This document shows positions 53,549-63,308 of a stretch of 64,000 nt of DNA, one piece after another. The DNA lies in contig JBBRNH010000008.1 in assembly GCA_038230415.1 (NCBI GenBank), positions 1 to 64,000 on the forward strand, read 5' to 3'. Below the pieces are notes generated by a model that ran no database searches, was not told the origin of the DNA, and worked only from the letters and a program-made list of their open reading frames with translations. The translations under genes and the position numbers were made by a program. This stretch comes from JBBRNH01 sp038230415 (GTDB lineage Bacteria; Bacteroidota; Bacteroidia; Cytophagales; Spirosomataceae). How positions within the stretch are numbered: the first letter of the stretch is position 1; each line of letters opens with the position of its first letter.

Positions 53549-56500
53549 CTATTTTTTTCGGATAAATACATATGTCGGTTGGAGCAGTCCGTTCCTGACC
53601 CGCATCTGACTTTTGTGCTGACGAATCCAGGACTGTTGGTCATCCGGCGAGTCGTTAAATGGAAAAGCAGGTAATCGGTTATCTAACTCCCAATAGCCAA
53701 CGCCCTGATCGAACCGGAGCGTCAATTTGCGGCCACTATCAAAACTCAGCACCAGAATCCGGGCGTGATGCATATCCCGTTTATACTGGTGCATCTCAAT
53801 AGCACAGGTAAGCATATCGGTTTCCAGCAGTTGTTCGATGAGTTTTTGCCGACTGGCATCTTCGGCTGGCTGCCAGCCGGTTTTTATCCATCGGTCTTTG
53901 GGCCGCAAAACTGTATTTTCCGACTGCAACAGGCTCATTCTCAGCAAACAGCCATCGTCTTTGGCAAAGGGAAGTGTGGTCATAATCTCGGCAAACAGCA
54001 TCGTGTTCAACGGCGTAGCCAGATAGCGGTCGGTGTAGGTTATGCCGCAAACCGTTTCCTGACAAAACCCAGCCAGTAAATCAGCAGCTTCTTGTTGCAC
54101 AGCTCTCCAGAATTTAGTGCCAAAGTCTGTTACCGGGCCGTTCAACTCGTTGCTCAATACAACCTCGGCCAGGTTTACGTCCGGGGCGGGCAAGAGAGTT
54201 TGTTTATCCACCAAAATACCCGTTAGCGGGGGCACAAAATCAGCCGCTCTGACCAGCAAACTTCCATCAGTTTTGCCCCATTCTTCGCTGAAAATCAGGG
54301 CTTCGGGGTGGTTGGTAGCGTAAGCGACCCGGTTTTTGCCGTTGTTGACGATGGTGGCAATCAACGCGCCGTTTCTCAACCGAATCGGCTCCGGGCAGAT
54401 CATCAGCCGTAGTTTATTACTGACCGACAGCAGGCTGTATAAATCACGTTTGCCGTCGGCATCGAGTTGGTCTGATTGGGCGTGGGTCAGCCAGATTTCG
54501 ACCCCGGCAAACTTGCTGATGTATTCGCCGATGCGTTTGTGAACGGTTGATTCGCTGATGTTCCAGTCTGCCACATCGCCCCCAACGAGCAGTTGCAGGG
54601 TATCGCCGGGTTCAGTCTGCCAGAAGCTCAACGCCTTCATCAGGTCATAAACGCAGTATTTTGAGCCGGGGCCGAGCAGTTGCTCGTCGGGTTGCAGGCT
54701 CAACTGATTCAGGTAGGTATCGGTCAAAAACGCCAGTGCGGTGTGGCGGTTGAGCTTATCGCTTACCTTCTGCGTGTCAAACTGCAACAGGCAGGTTTCG
54801 CAGGCATTTTTGCAATTGGCCGGGCAGACCAGCAGTTTTCGCGCACTGGCAAACATCTCCGACAGAAAATGCGGAGCCTGAGACGCAAACCCCGACCCGC
54901 CCCCGTTCGTGTCGTACAAACAGAGGGCATAAAACGGTTGCGGGTCGAGTTGTTCGTTTTTGACCTGTTTCACCTGCACCCCAATTTCTTCGGCATTGAT
55001 ACCCAGACTTTGGGTTAGTCCGTGCCGGAGAGCCACCCCCACCGACCAGCAGAGTGACTCATGCGCGGGATTTGAGGTGAGCAAAAACTGGTTGGTTTCG
55101 GGCTGTTTCAGGTATAATTCAAACACGTCGGTATGAATCACGTGGCCGAGGTGCAGGTTTCGCTGAACACGGTTGGGGTCGGGTTGGCAGGTATTTTTCT
55201 CACTCTTGCCTACCTTTTTCTTGCCCCGCAAGGTAGCGTGTTGGTTGAAATTGGCGGGCAGCGAGTCGTCTTTCATCGAATCGGCGTAGCCACAGGCCAA
55301 ACAAATGGCAAATCCCTGACCGTATTCGCCCGAATTATGGTAAAAAATCTGGCCGCGTTCGTCGCTTTTATAGCTGCCGAGGGCGGCATTGGGCAACGGC
55401 ATCACCACAGCTGTTGTGGTGTTTATCCAGGGAAGCTGGGCGGGCAGGTATTTCTGTTGCGAAACGTTGTTGGTAACGGTTCCGTAAAAACTCGTGGCAA
55501 AACCAGTTGGCTCGATAAATACCAGACTGCTTTTGGGTTTGCCGTCTATGTTCAGAAGTGCTTTGCCGCACCCCGAACAAAGCCCCGTAAACGCGCTGTT
55601 TTCGATACCCGTCATGCCGCACTTCTGGCATCGCCAAGCCGTTTGGAGCAGTTGCGTTTCGCGGACACTGTCGTCGGGGTTATGCCAGTTCAGGGTGATT
55701 CCGTTGGAGACATACACCCGGCCATCAAGTACGATTTCGGCCCCCGGCGCGTACTCGCTCAGGGCCACCGACATATCGCGCGAAGGCTTGTTTTTGCGCT
55801 GACTGCGGTTGTCTTCGCGGTGTTCGGGGTCGGCGTTTTGCTGCCGCTTGAAACTCGCGGCAGTCATCGGGTTAAACGTGGCAATGTCGGTCGGGAAACC
55901 GTATCCCGGCAAAAAACCACCCGTGATGAGTTCGGTCAGCAGATATTCGTCGCGGTGGCGTTTGAGGTCAAACTCGATTCGTTTTCGATACGGAGCTTTT
56001 TCGTCGCTGCCCGCCTGTTCGTGTTCAGCTTCCAGACTTTTACATTCGTCGAGCCAGCGTTGCCCGATGGTTTCTAAACACGTGGCGGCTTCGGTACACA
56101 ATCTGTTCATCGGCTGGCCCTCCAAAATACTGTTTTGCCAGATTATGTCGAGGGCTTTTTGGATAACATGGCTCTGGTTTTCAGGGAGTTCGCCGATCCA
56201 GGCCACCATTTGCCCGCAAACCGACGGATGCTCATCAACCGGGCCGAAAAACCAGTGGCACCGCAGCGTAATGGCATTGCCCGACACTCTGATTTCGTGG
56301 TTGATAAAATAGCCAAACAGCCAGGCGTTCAGGTGGCGTTGCACGATGCGCTCGCTGCTGAGGATAATAGTGGGCTGTTTCATGGTGGCCGTGAAGGGCC
56401 ACAGCGGATTGCGGAACACCTGCTGATCGAGCGGGTTGTTTTTGCACAACGTCAGCGATAATGACCGCGACTCACCCCGCCGACCGGCCCGGCCCGCCCG

Positions 56501-56830
56501 TTGCAGGTAGTTGGCCGGGTGGGGTGGCACGTTGTTGTTGCAAACAATGGTCAGGCCGCCAATATCCACGCCCATCTCCATCGTGGTGGAGCAACTCAGC
56601 ACGTTCACGGTTCCGTCTTTAAACATGGTTTCGTAGCGTTGAAGTTTAGCCGCCGACTGCTGGGCCGAATGTTCGGCGGTGCGGTAAAAAGCCCCGCCTT
56701 CGGCAATGCTGTCGCTCAAATTATTCCATATCGCGCTGTCTCTAAGCCGGTTAATGGCCGGGTCGGTGCGTAGCCAGTGCCGTACTTCAGCCAATCGTTC
56801 GAGGTGCGAACCGGCGTATAGACGGGGCAT
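53549..56830 (-). CDS. druE: DruE-like helicase, C-terminal half (second frame of a split gene)
   Basis: This 1093-codon frame lacks any helicase N terminus and opens inside the conserved segment LPAMPRLYAGSHLERLAEVR, so its ATG is probably an internal methionine. It holds the second RecA domain (STTMEMGVDIGG as motif V, LQRAGRAGRRGES as motif VI). Zinc-like cysteine pairs follow (CQKCGMTG, CSGCGK). The DUF1998 region has CPANCKNACETCLLQFD. A ~350-residue C-terminal region of unknown function ends it. It overlaps the first frame by 44 bp. Read with the first frame after one +1 step, it makes a single protein of 2079 residues. Confidence 0.85.
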   Translation of the reverse strand: MPRLYAGSHLERLAEVRHWLRTDPAINRLRDSAIWNNLSDSIAEGGAFYRTAEHSAQQSAAKLQRYETMFKDGTVNVLSCSTTMEMGVDIGGLTIVCNNNVPPHPANYLQRAGRAGRRGESRSLSLTLCKNNPLDQQVFRNPLWPFTATMKQPTIILSSERIVQRHLNAWLFGYFINHEIRVSGNAITLRCHWFFGPVDEHPSVCGQMVAWIGELPENQSHVIQKALDIIWQNSILEGQPMNRLCTEAATCLETIGQRWLDECKSLEAEHEQAGSDEKAPYRKRIEFDLKRHRDEYLLTELITGGFLPGYGFPTDIATFNPMTAASFKRQQNADPEHREDNRSQRKNKPSRDMSVALSEYAPGAEIVLDGRVYVSNGITLNWHNPDDSVRETQLLQTAWRCQKCGMTGIENSAFTGLCSGCGKALLNIDGKPKSSLVFIEPTGFATSFYGTVTNNVSQQKYLPAQLPWINTTTAVVMPLPNAALGSYKSDERGQIFYHNSGEYGQGFAICLACGYADSMKDDSLPANFNQHATLRGKKKVGKSEKNTCQPDPNRVQRNLHLGHVIHTDVFELYLKQPETNQFLLTSNPAHESLCWSVGVALRHGLTQSLGINAEEIGVQVKQVKNEQLDPQPFYALCLYDTNGGGSGFASQAPHFLSEMFASARKLLVCPANCKNACETCLLQFDTQKVSDKLNRHTALAFLTDTYLNQLSLQPDEQLLGPGSKYCVYDLMKALSFWQTEPGDTLQLLVGGDVADWNISESTVHKRIGEYISKFAGVEIWLTHAQSDQLDADGKRDLYSLLSVSNKLRLMICPEPIRLRNGALIATIVNNGKNRVAYATNHPEALIFSEEWGKTDGSLLVRAADFVPPLTGILVDKQTLLPAPDVNLAEVVLSNELNGPVTDFGTKFWRAVQQEAADLLAGFCQETVCGITYTDRYLATPLNTMLFAEIMTTLPFAKDDGCLLRMSLLQSENTVLRPKDRWIKTGWQPAEDASRQKLIEQLLETDMLTCAIEMHQYKRDMHHARILVLSFDSGRKLTLRFDQGVGYWELDNRLPAFPFNDSPDDQQSWIRQHKSQMRVRNGLLQPTYVFIRKK

Positions 56831-59789
56831 GGCGGGCAGTTGCAGGGGCGTGGCCTGCTGGCTTCCGGGCCAGGGGCGGGCGGACGGGCAGGTAGGGAGT
56901 CAGGCCATTAAGGGTGGTGTCGAGAACGCGCAGCGTAACGGGGCATTGCCAGGCATCGGTAACGGTGCGAAACTGTAGTTTTTCTAACCGAAGCTGAAAC
57001 CGCCCCCGGTCGTCGGGCCGCAGGAGTTGGGTAGTGTTGGTCAGCGCGTGCCAGGCCTGTTGCATGAGCGCGTCGAGCCGACCAGCCTGATCGGTGGTGA
57101 TGTTTTCCAGGTCAAAGCCAAGCACCTGAATCAAAAACCGGACAATCCGGGACTGTCGCTTACCCCGGCTCCGCTGATAAGCAGCCCAGGGAATGTAGGT
57201 GCGCCCGTCGCCTTCAGAACTGTTGGGACTAAGCAGATACTTGGGCGAAATCCGGGAACCCAACCAGTTGAGCCACTCGCGCGGGATATTGAGATAAACA
57301 CCCTCCCGGACGTAAAAATCGAGGCATATTTTCAGGAAATCACGCCATTGCCCCGCCGTCAGTTGCTGATCCTGCCACTCACTCGGTGCCGCCGTAACGG
57401 TATCCAGGCCTTCGTAATAAACAGCGGTCAGGCCGAGGGTTTCGAGCGAGTTGCCGCGTTTGGGTCGGCGGCCAAACTCCCGCGCCAGCAACACCTTTGC
57501 CATCGTAATGGCCGAATCAAACACGTCCGGGTCTAACTCGTGGTGGTAATAGCGATGAATGTGCCGCACGTCTTCGTCTATGCTAAGTGCCTGTACTAAA
57601 TCGGCCCAGGAAATCGTGTTCCGGGCTAACTGCCTGAGTTGGCTTTCTTTTTCAAGAATTATTCCTGTAATCACAGTCGGCGGGTTTGGTACGGCCCGCA
57701 GTGCCAGAATATCGGTTTGTATTGTCTGAATCTCGTCGGTTTTGTTGTTTTCCTGAATTTTCCGGTAAATCAACCCTCTGACCCGCAACCGCTCGGCGTT
57801 CTGTTGCATTTTCACGGCGATGCGGGCCGTTCCCTGCCGGCTGTCGGTGAAGGTGAGCAAGTTGCGGCCCCGCATCGGTTTAGCCAATGGCTCCTTGCCA
57901 TCGGGGACGTGTTCGAGCAGCGTCGGCACGAGCGAACTGGTATAAAACGGCATCCCTAAATAAGCCGCCCGAAACACGCCCTCCTGTCCCTGCCCGCCAA
58001 ACTCGCAAAACGCGCAGAGTTCTACGGAACGATTCCAGTAAATCGGTTTTGTTGCTTGGTCTTGCATGGAAGCAATGAAACCATCCGTGCCGAGGTGTTG
58101 CAGGTCATATCGCTCATGTGGTTGCTGGCTCAATATCACCGCCGACGTTTGCATCACCTGATCAGTGGCAGCAGCATCGGAATCGGGTTGTTCGAGGTCA
58201 AACAAAAAATCGTCGGTTTCGCTCAGACCGTTCTGCATCAGCCGGTCGCCGTCAAGCCGGGCTTTGAGGTGGCCGGTGTTACATTCGTTGCAGAACACCA
58301 GTTCATACACCGGCGACCCACAGGCACAGGTAAGCCGTTGTTGGGTATAAACATAGCCAAAGCCCCACGCCGGGTCGTTGAGATATGCGCCCGGTTTGCG
58401 CTTTTCGGGGCAGTGCCGATCCACGCAGGCCCACAGCCCGTGCAGCACTTTATGAAAAAAATGGCCCCGTAACGGCAAAAAATGCACATCGTCCTGTTTT
58501 GTATCCTGTTGCGAAACCAGATCAAGCCAGGCTAATGCTTCCTGTTGCCGGGCCAACGGGTCGGCGATCTGCCCAAATAACCGATTGGCAATATTGGTGA
58601 GGGTTTTGGGTAGCTGATCCTGAATCAATACGTTTCGCAACCGGCGGGCAGTTTCGTTTTCATACACGGCGGCCCGCCGGTCAGCATCGGGCAGGGCGCA
58701 TAACGCGCTCACCGTAAGCTGATTGGGGCGGGCGTTGGGCGGCAATTCGGGGATATTGCGCTGCCCGTCAATCACCTCAACGCGGTCGGGCGAGATACCA
58801 GCCAGGTCTGCCAGGTACTTTTTCAGGCTCTGTTGCGCCTGTTGGTCAGAACCAATAGTAGCCGATGTGGCAATAAACCGAACGTCGTCGGCGGTTACGC
58901 CAAACCCGATTAAGGCCCGCCGGATAAGCAAGGCCAGTTCTGCCGCCTGCGAGCCGATGTAGGTGTGGGCTTCATCGAGAACGATATACTTGAGTTTGCC
59001 CTGCGATTTTTCGAGTATTGGCCGGTCCTGATTCCGAATCAGCATATACTCCAGCATCGTGGGGTTGGTGATAAGCATCGGCGGGGGCGATTGCCACAAA
59101 CCGCGCCGGTCATAAACCTCGCTTTCGGGCCGACCGTTAATGATGGCCGGTTTGAGCGATTGGGGCGTGTTGCCGTTATAGAGACAAAACCGGACTTTGT
59201 GTTTGTAGGGATATGTCCAGGCCAGCAACCGTTCGCGCTGACTGTTAATGAGGGCGTTGAGCGGATAAATAAACAACGCCTGAACGCCCACTAATGGCCC
59301 CGCCCCCGGTTGCTCGGCCTGCCCAACGAGGTCGTTAAGAATCGGAATTATAAAACACTCGGTCTTGCCCGACCCCGTGCCGCTCGTCACCACAACGGAT
59401 TTATGATCGGGTGCGGCCAGCGTTTCCCACGCCCGGAGTTGGTGGATATAGGGTTTGTAGTGTGCTTTGAGCGCCTGCCCGGCCAGGTTTAGCTTATGGT
59501 CATCAAAGGCAATGTTTTTGTGTTCGGCGTTCAGGGCGTTCACCAACGACGGGTGGAGCGTGTTTTGGTCGGCTAAGTCCTGAAACGTAACCGGGCCGGT
59601 TGTCCAGGGAAAAACAGGATCAAAAGCGGGATCGCCCAAAATCCGGTTGCCCGCCTGTAATTCGTGGGCAAGTTGCTGGCGGAGGTGGTTCCGCAACGCG
59701 GGCGATTTGACACCTAATGTGCCGAGTGTGGCCTCAACCGAGCGGTGGCCGAGGTCGTTGAAAAGGGGCTGAAAGTAGGTATGGCTCAT
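56787..59789 (-). CDS. druE: DruE-like helicase, N-terminal half (first frame of a split gene)
   Basis: This 1000-codon frame carries the first RecA domain of a DEAD/DEAH helicase: Walker A TSGTGSGKT at residues 135-143, Walker B LDEAH at 271-275 and motif III SAT at 309-311. Zinc-like cysteines follow (CACGSPVYELVFCNECNTGH). After residue ~972 the frame degenerates into a proline/arginine-rich tail (ARKPAGHAPATARHAPS), the sign of an out-of-frame read. It starts 15 bp after druH on the same strand. In Druantia systems DruE is a single 1800-2100-residue protein. Confidence 0.85.
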   Translation of the reverse strand: MSHTYFQPLFNDLGHRSVEATLGTLGVKSPALRNHLRQQLAHELQAGNRILGDPAFDPVFPWTTGPVTFQDLADQNTLHPSLVNALNAEHKNIAFDDHKLNLAGQALKAHYKPYIHQLRAWETLAAPDHKSVVVTSGTGSGKTECFIIPILNDLVGQAEQPGAGPLVGVQALFIYPLNALINSQRERLLAWTYPYKHKVRFCLYNGNTPQSLKPAIINGRPESEVYDRRGLWQSPPPMLITNPTMLEYMLIRNQDRPILEKSQGKLKYIVLDEAHTYIGSQAAELALLIRRALIGFGVTADDVRFIATSATIGSDQQAQQSLKKYLADLAGISPDRVEVIDGQRNIPELPPNARPNQLTVSALCALPDADRRAAVYENETARRLRNVLIQDQLPKTLTNIANRLFGQIADPLARQQEALAWLDLVSQQDTKQDDVHFLPLRGHFFHKVLHGLWACVDRHCPEKRKPGAYLNDPAWGFGYVYTQQRLTCACGSPVYELVFCNECNTGHLKARLDGDRLMQNGLSETDDFLFDLEQPDSDAAATDQVMQTSAVILSQQPHERYDLQHLGTDGFIASMQDQATKPIYWNRSVELCAFCEFGGQGQEGVFRAAYLGMPFYTSSLVPTLLEHVPDGKEPLAKPMRGRNLLTFTDSRQGTARIAVKMQQNAERLRVRGLIYRKIQENNKTDEIQTIQTDILALRAVPNPPTVITGIILEKESQLRQLARNTISWADLVQALSIDEDVRHIHRYYHHELDPDVFDSAITMAKVLLAREFGRRPKRGNSLETLGLTAVYYEGLDTVTAAPSEWQDQQLTAGQWRDFLKICLDFYVREGVYLNIPREWLNWLGSRISPKYLLSPNSSEGDGRTYIPWAAYQRSRGKRQSRIVRFLIQVLGFDLENITTDQAGRLDALMQQAWHALTNTTQLLRPDDRGRFQLRLEKLQFRTVTDAWQCPVTLRVLDTTLNGLTPYLPVRPPLARKPAGHAPATARHAPSIRRFAPRTIG
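56873..56876 (-). other. Frameshift site in druE (CCC-C)
   Basis: On the minus strand the first frame reads CCG CCC CTG GCC. Removing one C from the run CCCC, or a ribosomal +1 step on CCC, gives CCG CCC TGG CCC GGA. The protein then continues VRPPWPGSQQATPLQLPAMP without a break. The total then divides exactly into 2079 codons plus stop. Confidence 0.85.
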
Positions 59790-59804
59790 GGAATAAAACG
59801 GGGT

Positions 59805-62800
59805 TTAGTGGGTGAGATTTTGCCAGCAAAACGCTTGTGTGAAGTTATAAATCTGGCAGAAATAATCGGTATCGAAGGCCATCAACTGCCGCAGCCGGTG
59901 TTTGTCCCACGCCGAAACGGGCAAGGCATCGGGGCAAACCGAGTGATAAGCCATCAAAACGGGCAGATACGCCACCGGGCGCAGATAGCCGAAACCAGCC
60001 GGAATAACAGGCATCAACGCCCGCACCGAATCGGGCAAGGCGGCAAAACCAGCCAGCAATTCTGCTGATAAATGAATGGGAAATTTGGCTTTGGTTTGAT
60101 GAATCAGGCCCGGCGAACCAAGCCCGCCCAGTACCGCACCTTCGATGATTGGCTGAACACACGGAGCATAGCGGCTGATTTTAAAATCCTGATTGCCGAT
60201 GCGGTTCATTATTTCGATGCCAATAATCTGACCCAGGCTGTTCAGGCAAAGCCCGGTTTCTACGGCCTGAATCTTGGCCGTCAGTATCATCTCGGCCACC
60301 TCGCCCGTCAGCAGCGGGTTTTGTTCAGGATTGCGGTATGCGCCGAGTACATCGAGCCAAACCGAAACGGGAATGGCATACCAGTTTACCGAAAATTCAC
60401 GGCTGAGTTTTTCGATGCACAGCGTGTCGAATTGCAGAAAAAACGCTGCCAGGCCCCGATCTGATTTGACAAGGGCTTTCCAGACATCGAGCGCGTTAAG
60501 CGAGAGATGCCGGGTGCAGTCGTAAAGGTGTTGCAGGGTTTGCCAGTTGGCGTTGTCAAACGAGGTGCTGATTTGGTCGAAGAGGTTTTTCAGTACAATC
60601 TGGCGGTTTTGGTGGCGGTGGTTGGTGGCCTGATGAAAGCCGTCAACCGCATCAATGGTGATTTCAGGAAAATCATCGACCAAAACAGCCACCGCAGGCC
60701 GCACGTTGGAAGCCGAGGTTTTGGCGGCAAAATAGAGCCACTTGCCCGTTGCCGTTTCGGGAAACGCCCAGCCTGCTTCGGTAGCGGTCAGTTCGGTAAG
60801 TTTGTCGGGCGTAAACGGCGTATCGAGCGGGAAGGCCACCAACGTTACCCCCGTTATCGGTGTTCCGGTCTGATTCAGGGTTACGGTTCGGGTTGGGGGG
60901 TCGTAAGATGGTTTGTGGGTGTATTGCGCCACCTGAATGCTGCTGCCCGTGCCGTGCTGAATACGAACGGTGGCATCAACGTTTTGGGTAAAGGAGAGCA
61001 GTTCTTCCAGATCAGGTTTGTAGCGAATCAGGGGGATTTCGGTGGTGCTGAACGGTCCCAGACTGATTTTTTTCAATCGCATAATCCGGGCCGCGTCCGG
61101 GTTATGGCGGTCAGTCAGCATCAGGCATATTTGCCGGGTTTGCTCTTGCCCCGATACATTATTGAGTACTAACCTCGCTCCGTATAATCGCTGAAAATCA
61201 ATGGATTGATTAGCCGAAATTGGCTGATCGTCGCCATCAACAAAATAACCCGAATCTGCCGGAGCCGGCACGATGAGCGTTACCGAACGACCCGAATCGG
61301 TTGGTGAGAGCGTGATTTTCAGTTTCGTGATCGCTTGATGGCCTGACGGTAGCCGAATGCGGTAGCCGGTATTTTCGGGGTCAATAACTGCGTCGAGACC
61401 TGTTTCGAGGGAGACCCGGAGACCACCCGTGTTGGTCAGCACGATGCTTCGGCTGGCCGGTTGAAACGAAATTGCCAGGGTTAGTGGCAGCACCGAAATT
61501 TCCTGACTGAATAACACGTCGCCCTCTCTACCGATGCATCGCACCCGAAACCGGCCCGTGAGCGCGTCAGGATTGGTGAGTTTTTGCCACTGCCCGGCCA
61601 GTTTGTACTGAATTTGATCGGAACCAGTGATGCGGTAGCCGGTAGTTTTGTGGATTTTGCGGATGCGTGGAAAGCCCAGAAAAATTCCCGCGTTTTGTCC
61701 CGGAAAAACCATAATGCGGTGGGCGTTGCTTTGGTGATGCAGCACATAGTAAAAATCGTCGTCGTCCTGAACCTCGGCCAGCCGAACCCGAAACGCCTGA
61801 TCGTCGTCGTGGGCATCGCGAAACCAGCTCGTAGCCGCCAGTTCATACACCATTTGGCGTTGGTTGAGCGTTCCCCGATGCTGCACCGACTGACTGTCGG
61901 GAATCAAGTGGGCGGGGCAAACCACCAAGGCTTTATTTGCTGACAAGCGGGTGCTACCCACCCTTTTCAACAGCCCGACCGTATTTTGTTGCGGGTCTGG
62001 CACAAACACCCAGGGCAGGGCCGGGTCAAGCCCATTGCCGTATGGTAGTTCGATCAGGCCCATTGGCTCGTCGGTCTGACTGTCGGCTACAACCACGTGC
62101 CAGGGCGAGGCATAGATACTATCGGGCAGCTTTACGGCACTTAACCCCCTGATATCCATCTGGCTATTGCGGTTTTTAAAGCCATAGCCAAGCAATTTTT
62201 CGCCCCCGGTATAAACCACTTTAATAAGGACTTTTTCAGACAAACGGGCAAAATCATCGGGTTTGATGTGCAGTTCTTCGGGCGCGTAAACGCCGGGCGG
62301 GATGGTCAGCGTTGTTTTCAGCGTCCAGTTGGCAGACTGGCACGTCAGGGTGTAGGTCACGCCGATACGCGGGGTTTCGGGCCGGGGCGTTTTGGCAACA
62401 TCAAGCAGCAGCGATTCTAAAAACGTCTCCGCATTGGGCCCATCGTCGAGCCGCACCGGGAGCCGCTCCTGCCAACCCGGCACGTACAGATTCAGATACG
62501 CTACCGGCTGCTCTTTTTGGGCCAGCGCGTGGCTTTTTTTCAGGGCCAGCAACGCACTGACTACGGCATAAATCAACTCAAAAAAGGGCGTAACCATCAG
62601 TACGTCGGGGAGCACCAACCGTCGGGCCTGTTCCCGGATTAGTTCAATAGCATCATTCATACTAATTCGGTTATGCTCGATAAAAGCCAACGCCCGCAAC
62701 AGCAACGCCCGGATGTAACCCTCGCCGGTGAGTAATTGAACGGGCAGACCAGCCTCAAAAACGATGGTTCCTAAAAACGAGTTTGATCCGCCTTCGTGCT

Positions 62801-63155
62801 GAAAAACAGACCGTTGCCAATAGCGGCACCCCTTTTCCAACAGTTCTTTCCGCCTAAGTCCGTTATTCAGGTCAGGTCGGCAAATTTCTCCGAAAATAGG
62901 CTCCCATTCCCAATGCCCGCCGTCGTAGTGCCGTCGCCACCAGTCAGCGGCAAACAAAACGAAACAGGCTGCTGATTGGCTATTTTGTTCGCGGTTGTGG
63001 GTCAGCACACGTTTCAGCGTTTGATATTCATCGTCGCTGATTTTGTAGGCATACAGTGGCAAGCCGGTTGGTGCAGTGAGTTGCCGGGTCTGCAAAAACT
63101 GGCTGAGAAACCCCGTTACAGTGCGGACAGGTGAGAGCGAAACAGGATTTAGCAT
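59805..63155 (-). CDS. druH: DruH-like protein (STY4851/ECs_5259 family), Druantia type III
   Basis: I choose the ATG at 63155 (MLNPVSLSPVRTVTGFLSQF, 1116 aa); the longer frame needs a TTG. No enzyme motif is recognisable. The N-terminal ~200 residues are helical and include WEPIFGEICRPDLNNGLRRKELL. The middle is beta-rich, with PWHVVVADSQTDEPMG, FRVRLAEVQDDDDFYYVL and repeated beta-sandwich strands. The C terminus is helical again. Length, neighbour and style fit the family found directly upstream of DUF1998 helicases, which Doron and colleagues named DruH. I assign it from memory of that family; a profile search would confirm it. Confidence 0.75.
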   Translation of the reverse strand: MLNPVSLSPVRTVTGFLSQFLQTRQLTAPTGLPLYAYKISDDEYQTLKRVLTHNREQNSQSAACFVLFAADWWRRHYDGGHWEWEPIFGEICRPDLNNGLRRKELLEKGCRYWQRSVFQHEGGSNSFLGTIVFEAGLPVQLLTGEGYIRALLLRALAFIEHNRISMNDAIELIREQARRLVLPDVLMVTPFFELIYAVVSALLALKKSHALAQKEQPVAYLNLYVPGWQERLPVRLDDGPNAETFLESLLLDVAKTPRPETPRIGVTYTLTCQSANWTLKTTLTIPPGVYAPEELHIKPDDFARLSEKVLIKVVYTGGEKLLGYGFKNRNSQMDIRGLSAVKLPDSIYASPWHVVVADSQTDEPMGLIELPYGNGLDPALPWVFVPDPQQNTVGLLKRVGSTRLSANKALVVCPAHLIPDSQSVQHRGTLNQRQMVYELAATSWFRDAHDDDQAFRVRLAEVQDDDDFYYVLHHQSNAHRIMVFPGQNAGIFLGFPRIRKIHKTTGYRITGSDQIQYKLAGQWQKLTNPDALTGRFRVRCIGREGDVLFSQEISVLPLTLAISFQPASRSIVLTNTGGLRVSLETGLDAVIDPENTGYRIRLPSGHQAITKLKITLSPTDSGRSVTLIVPAPADSGYFVDGDDQPISANQSIDFQRLYGARLVLNNVSGQEQTRQICLMLTDRHNPDAARIMRLKKISLGPFSTTEIPLIRYKPDLEELLSFTQNVDATVRIQHGTGSSIQVAQYTHKPSYDPPTRTVTLNQTGTPITGVTLVAFPLDTPFTPDKLTELTATEAGWAFPETATGKWLYFAAKTSASNVRPAVAVLVDDFPEITIDAVDGFHQATNHRHQNRQIVLKNLFDQISTSFDNANWQTLQHLYDCTRHLSLNALDVWKALVKSDRGLAAFFLQFDTLCIEKLSREFSVNWYAIPVSVWLDVLGAYRNPEQNPLLTGEVAEMILTAKIQAVETGLCLNSLGQIIGIEIMNRIGNQDFKISRYAPCVQPIIEGAVLGGLGSPGLIHQTKAKFPIHLSAELLAGFAALPDSVRALMPVIPAGFGYLRPVAYLPVLMAYHSVCPDALPVSAWDKHRLRQLMAFDTDYFCQIYNFTQAFCWQNLTH

Positions 63156-63211
63156 CGGGGTAGGGTTTACGTCAAGCGTAGGTGGATAATTCCTCACGAA
63201 TGTAAACAAAA

Positions 63212-63244
63212 AAAAGCCCCGCCAATTAGCCTGGCGGGGCTTTT
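63212..63244 (-). terminator. Terminator after the HesB gene, upstream of druH
   Basis: The arms AAAAGCCCCGCCA and TGGCGGGGCTTTT form a perfect 13-bp stem with a 7-nt loop, followed on the minus strand by a run of eight T residues. It insulates the defence operon from the HesB gene. Confidence 0.95.
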
Positions 63245-63308
63245 GATAAGTAGTTGCTAATCAACAAATCTGCGAAATCACTCTTCTTAATTCGTGTAAT
63301 CTGCGATT

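Noticed and set aside
55133..56077. 314-codon plus-strand frame opposite the druE C-terminal half
   Set aside because: It is antisense to conserved helicase/DUF1998 sequence and has no domain pattern.
53549..63155. DISARM (drmA/drmB) as the identity of the large helicase locus
   Set aside because: DISARM also has DUF1998 and helicase genes, but as separate proteins with a methyltransferase and DrmC nearby. Here the two frames join into one DruE-size protein and the partner is a DruH-like protein, so Druantia III fits better.
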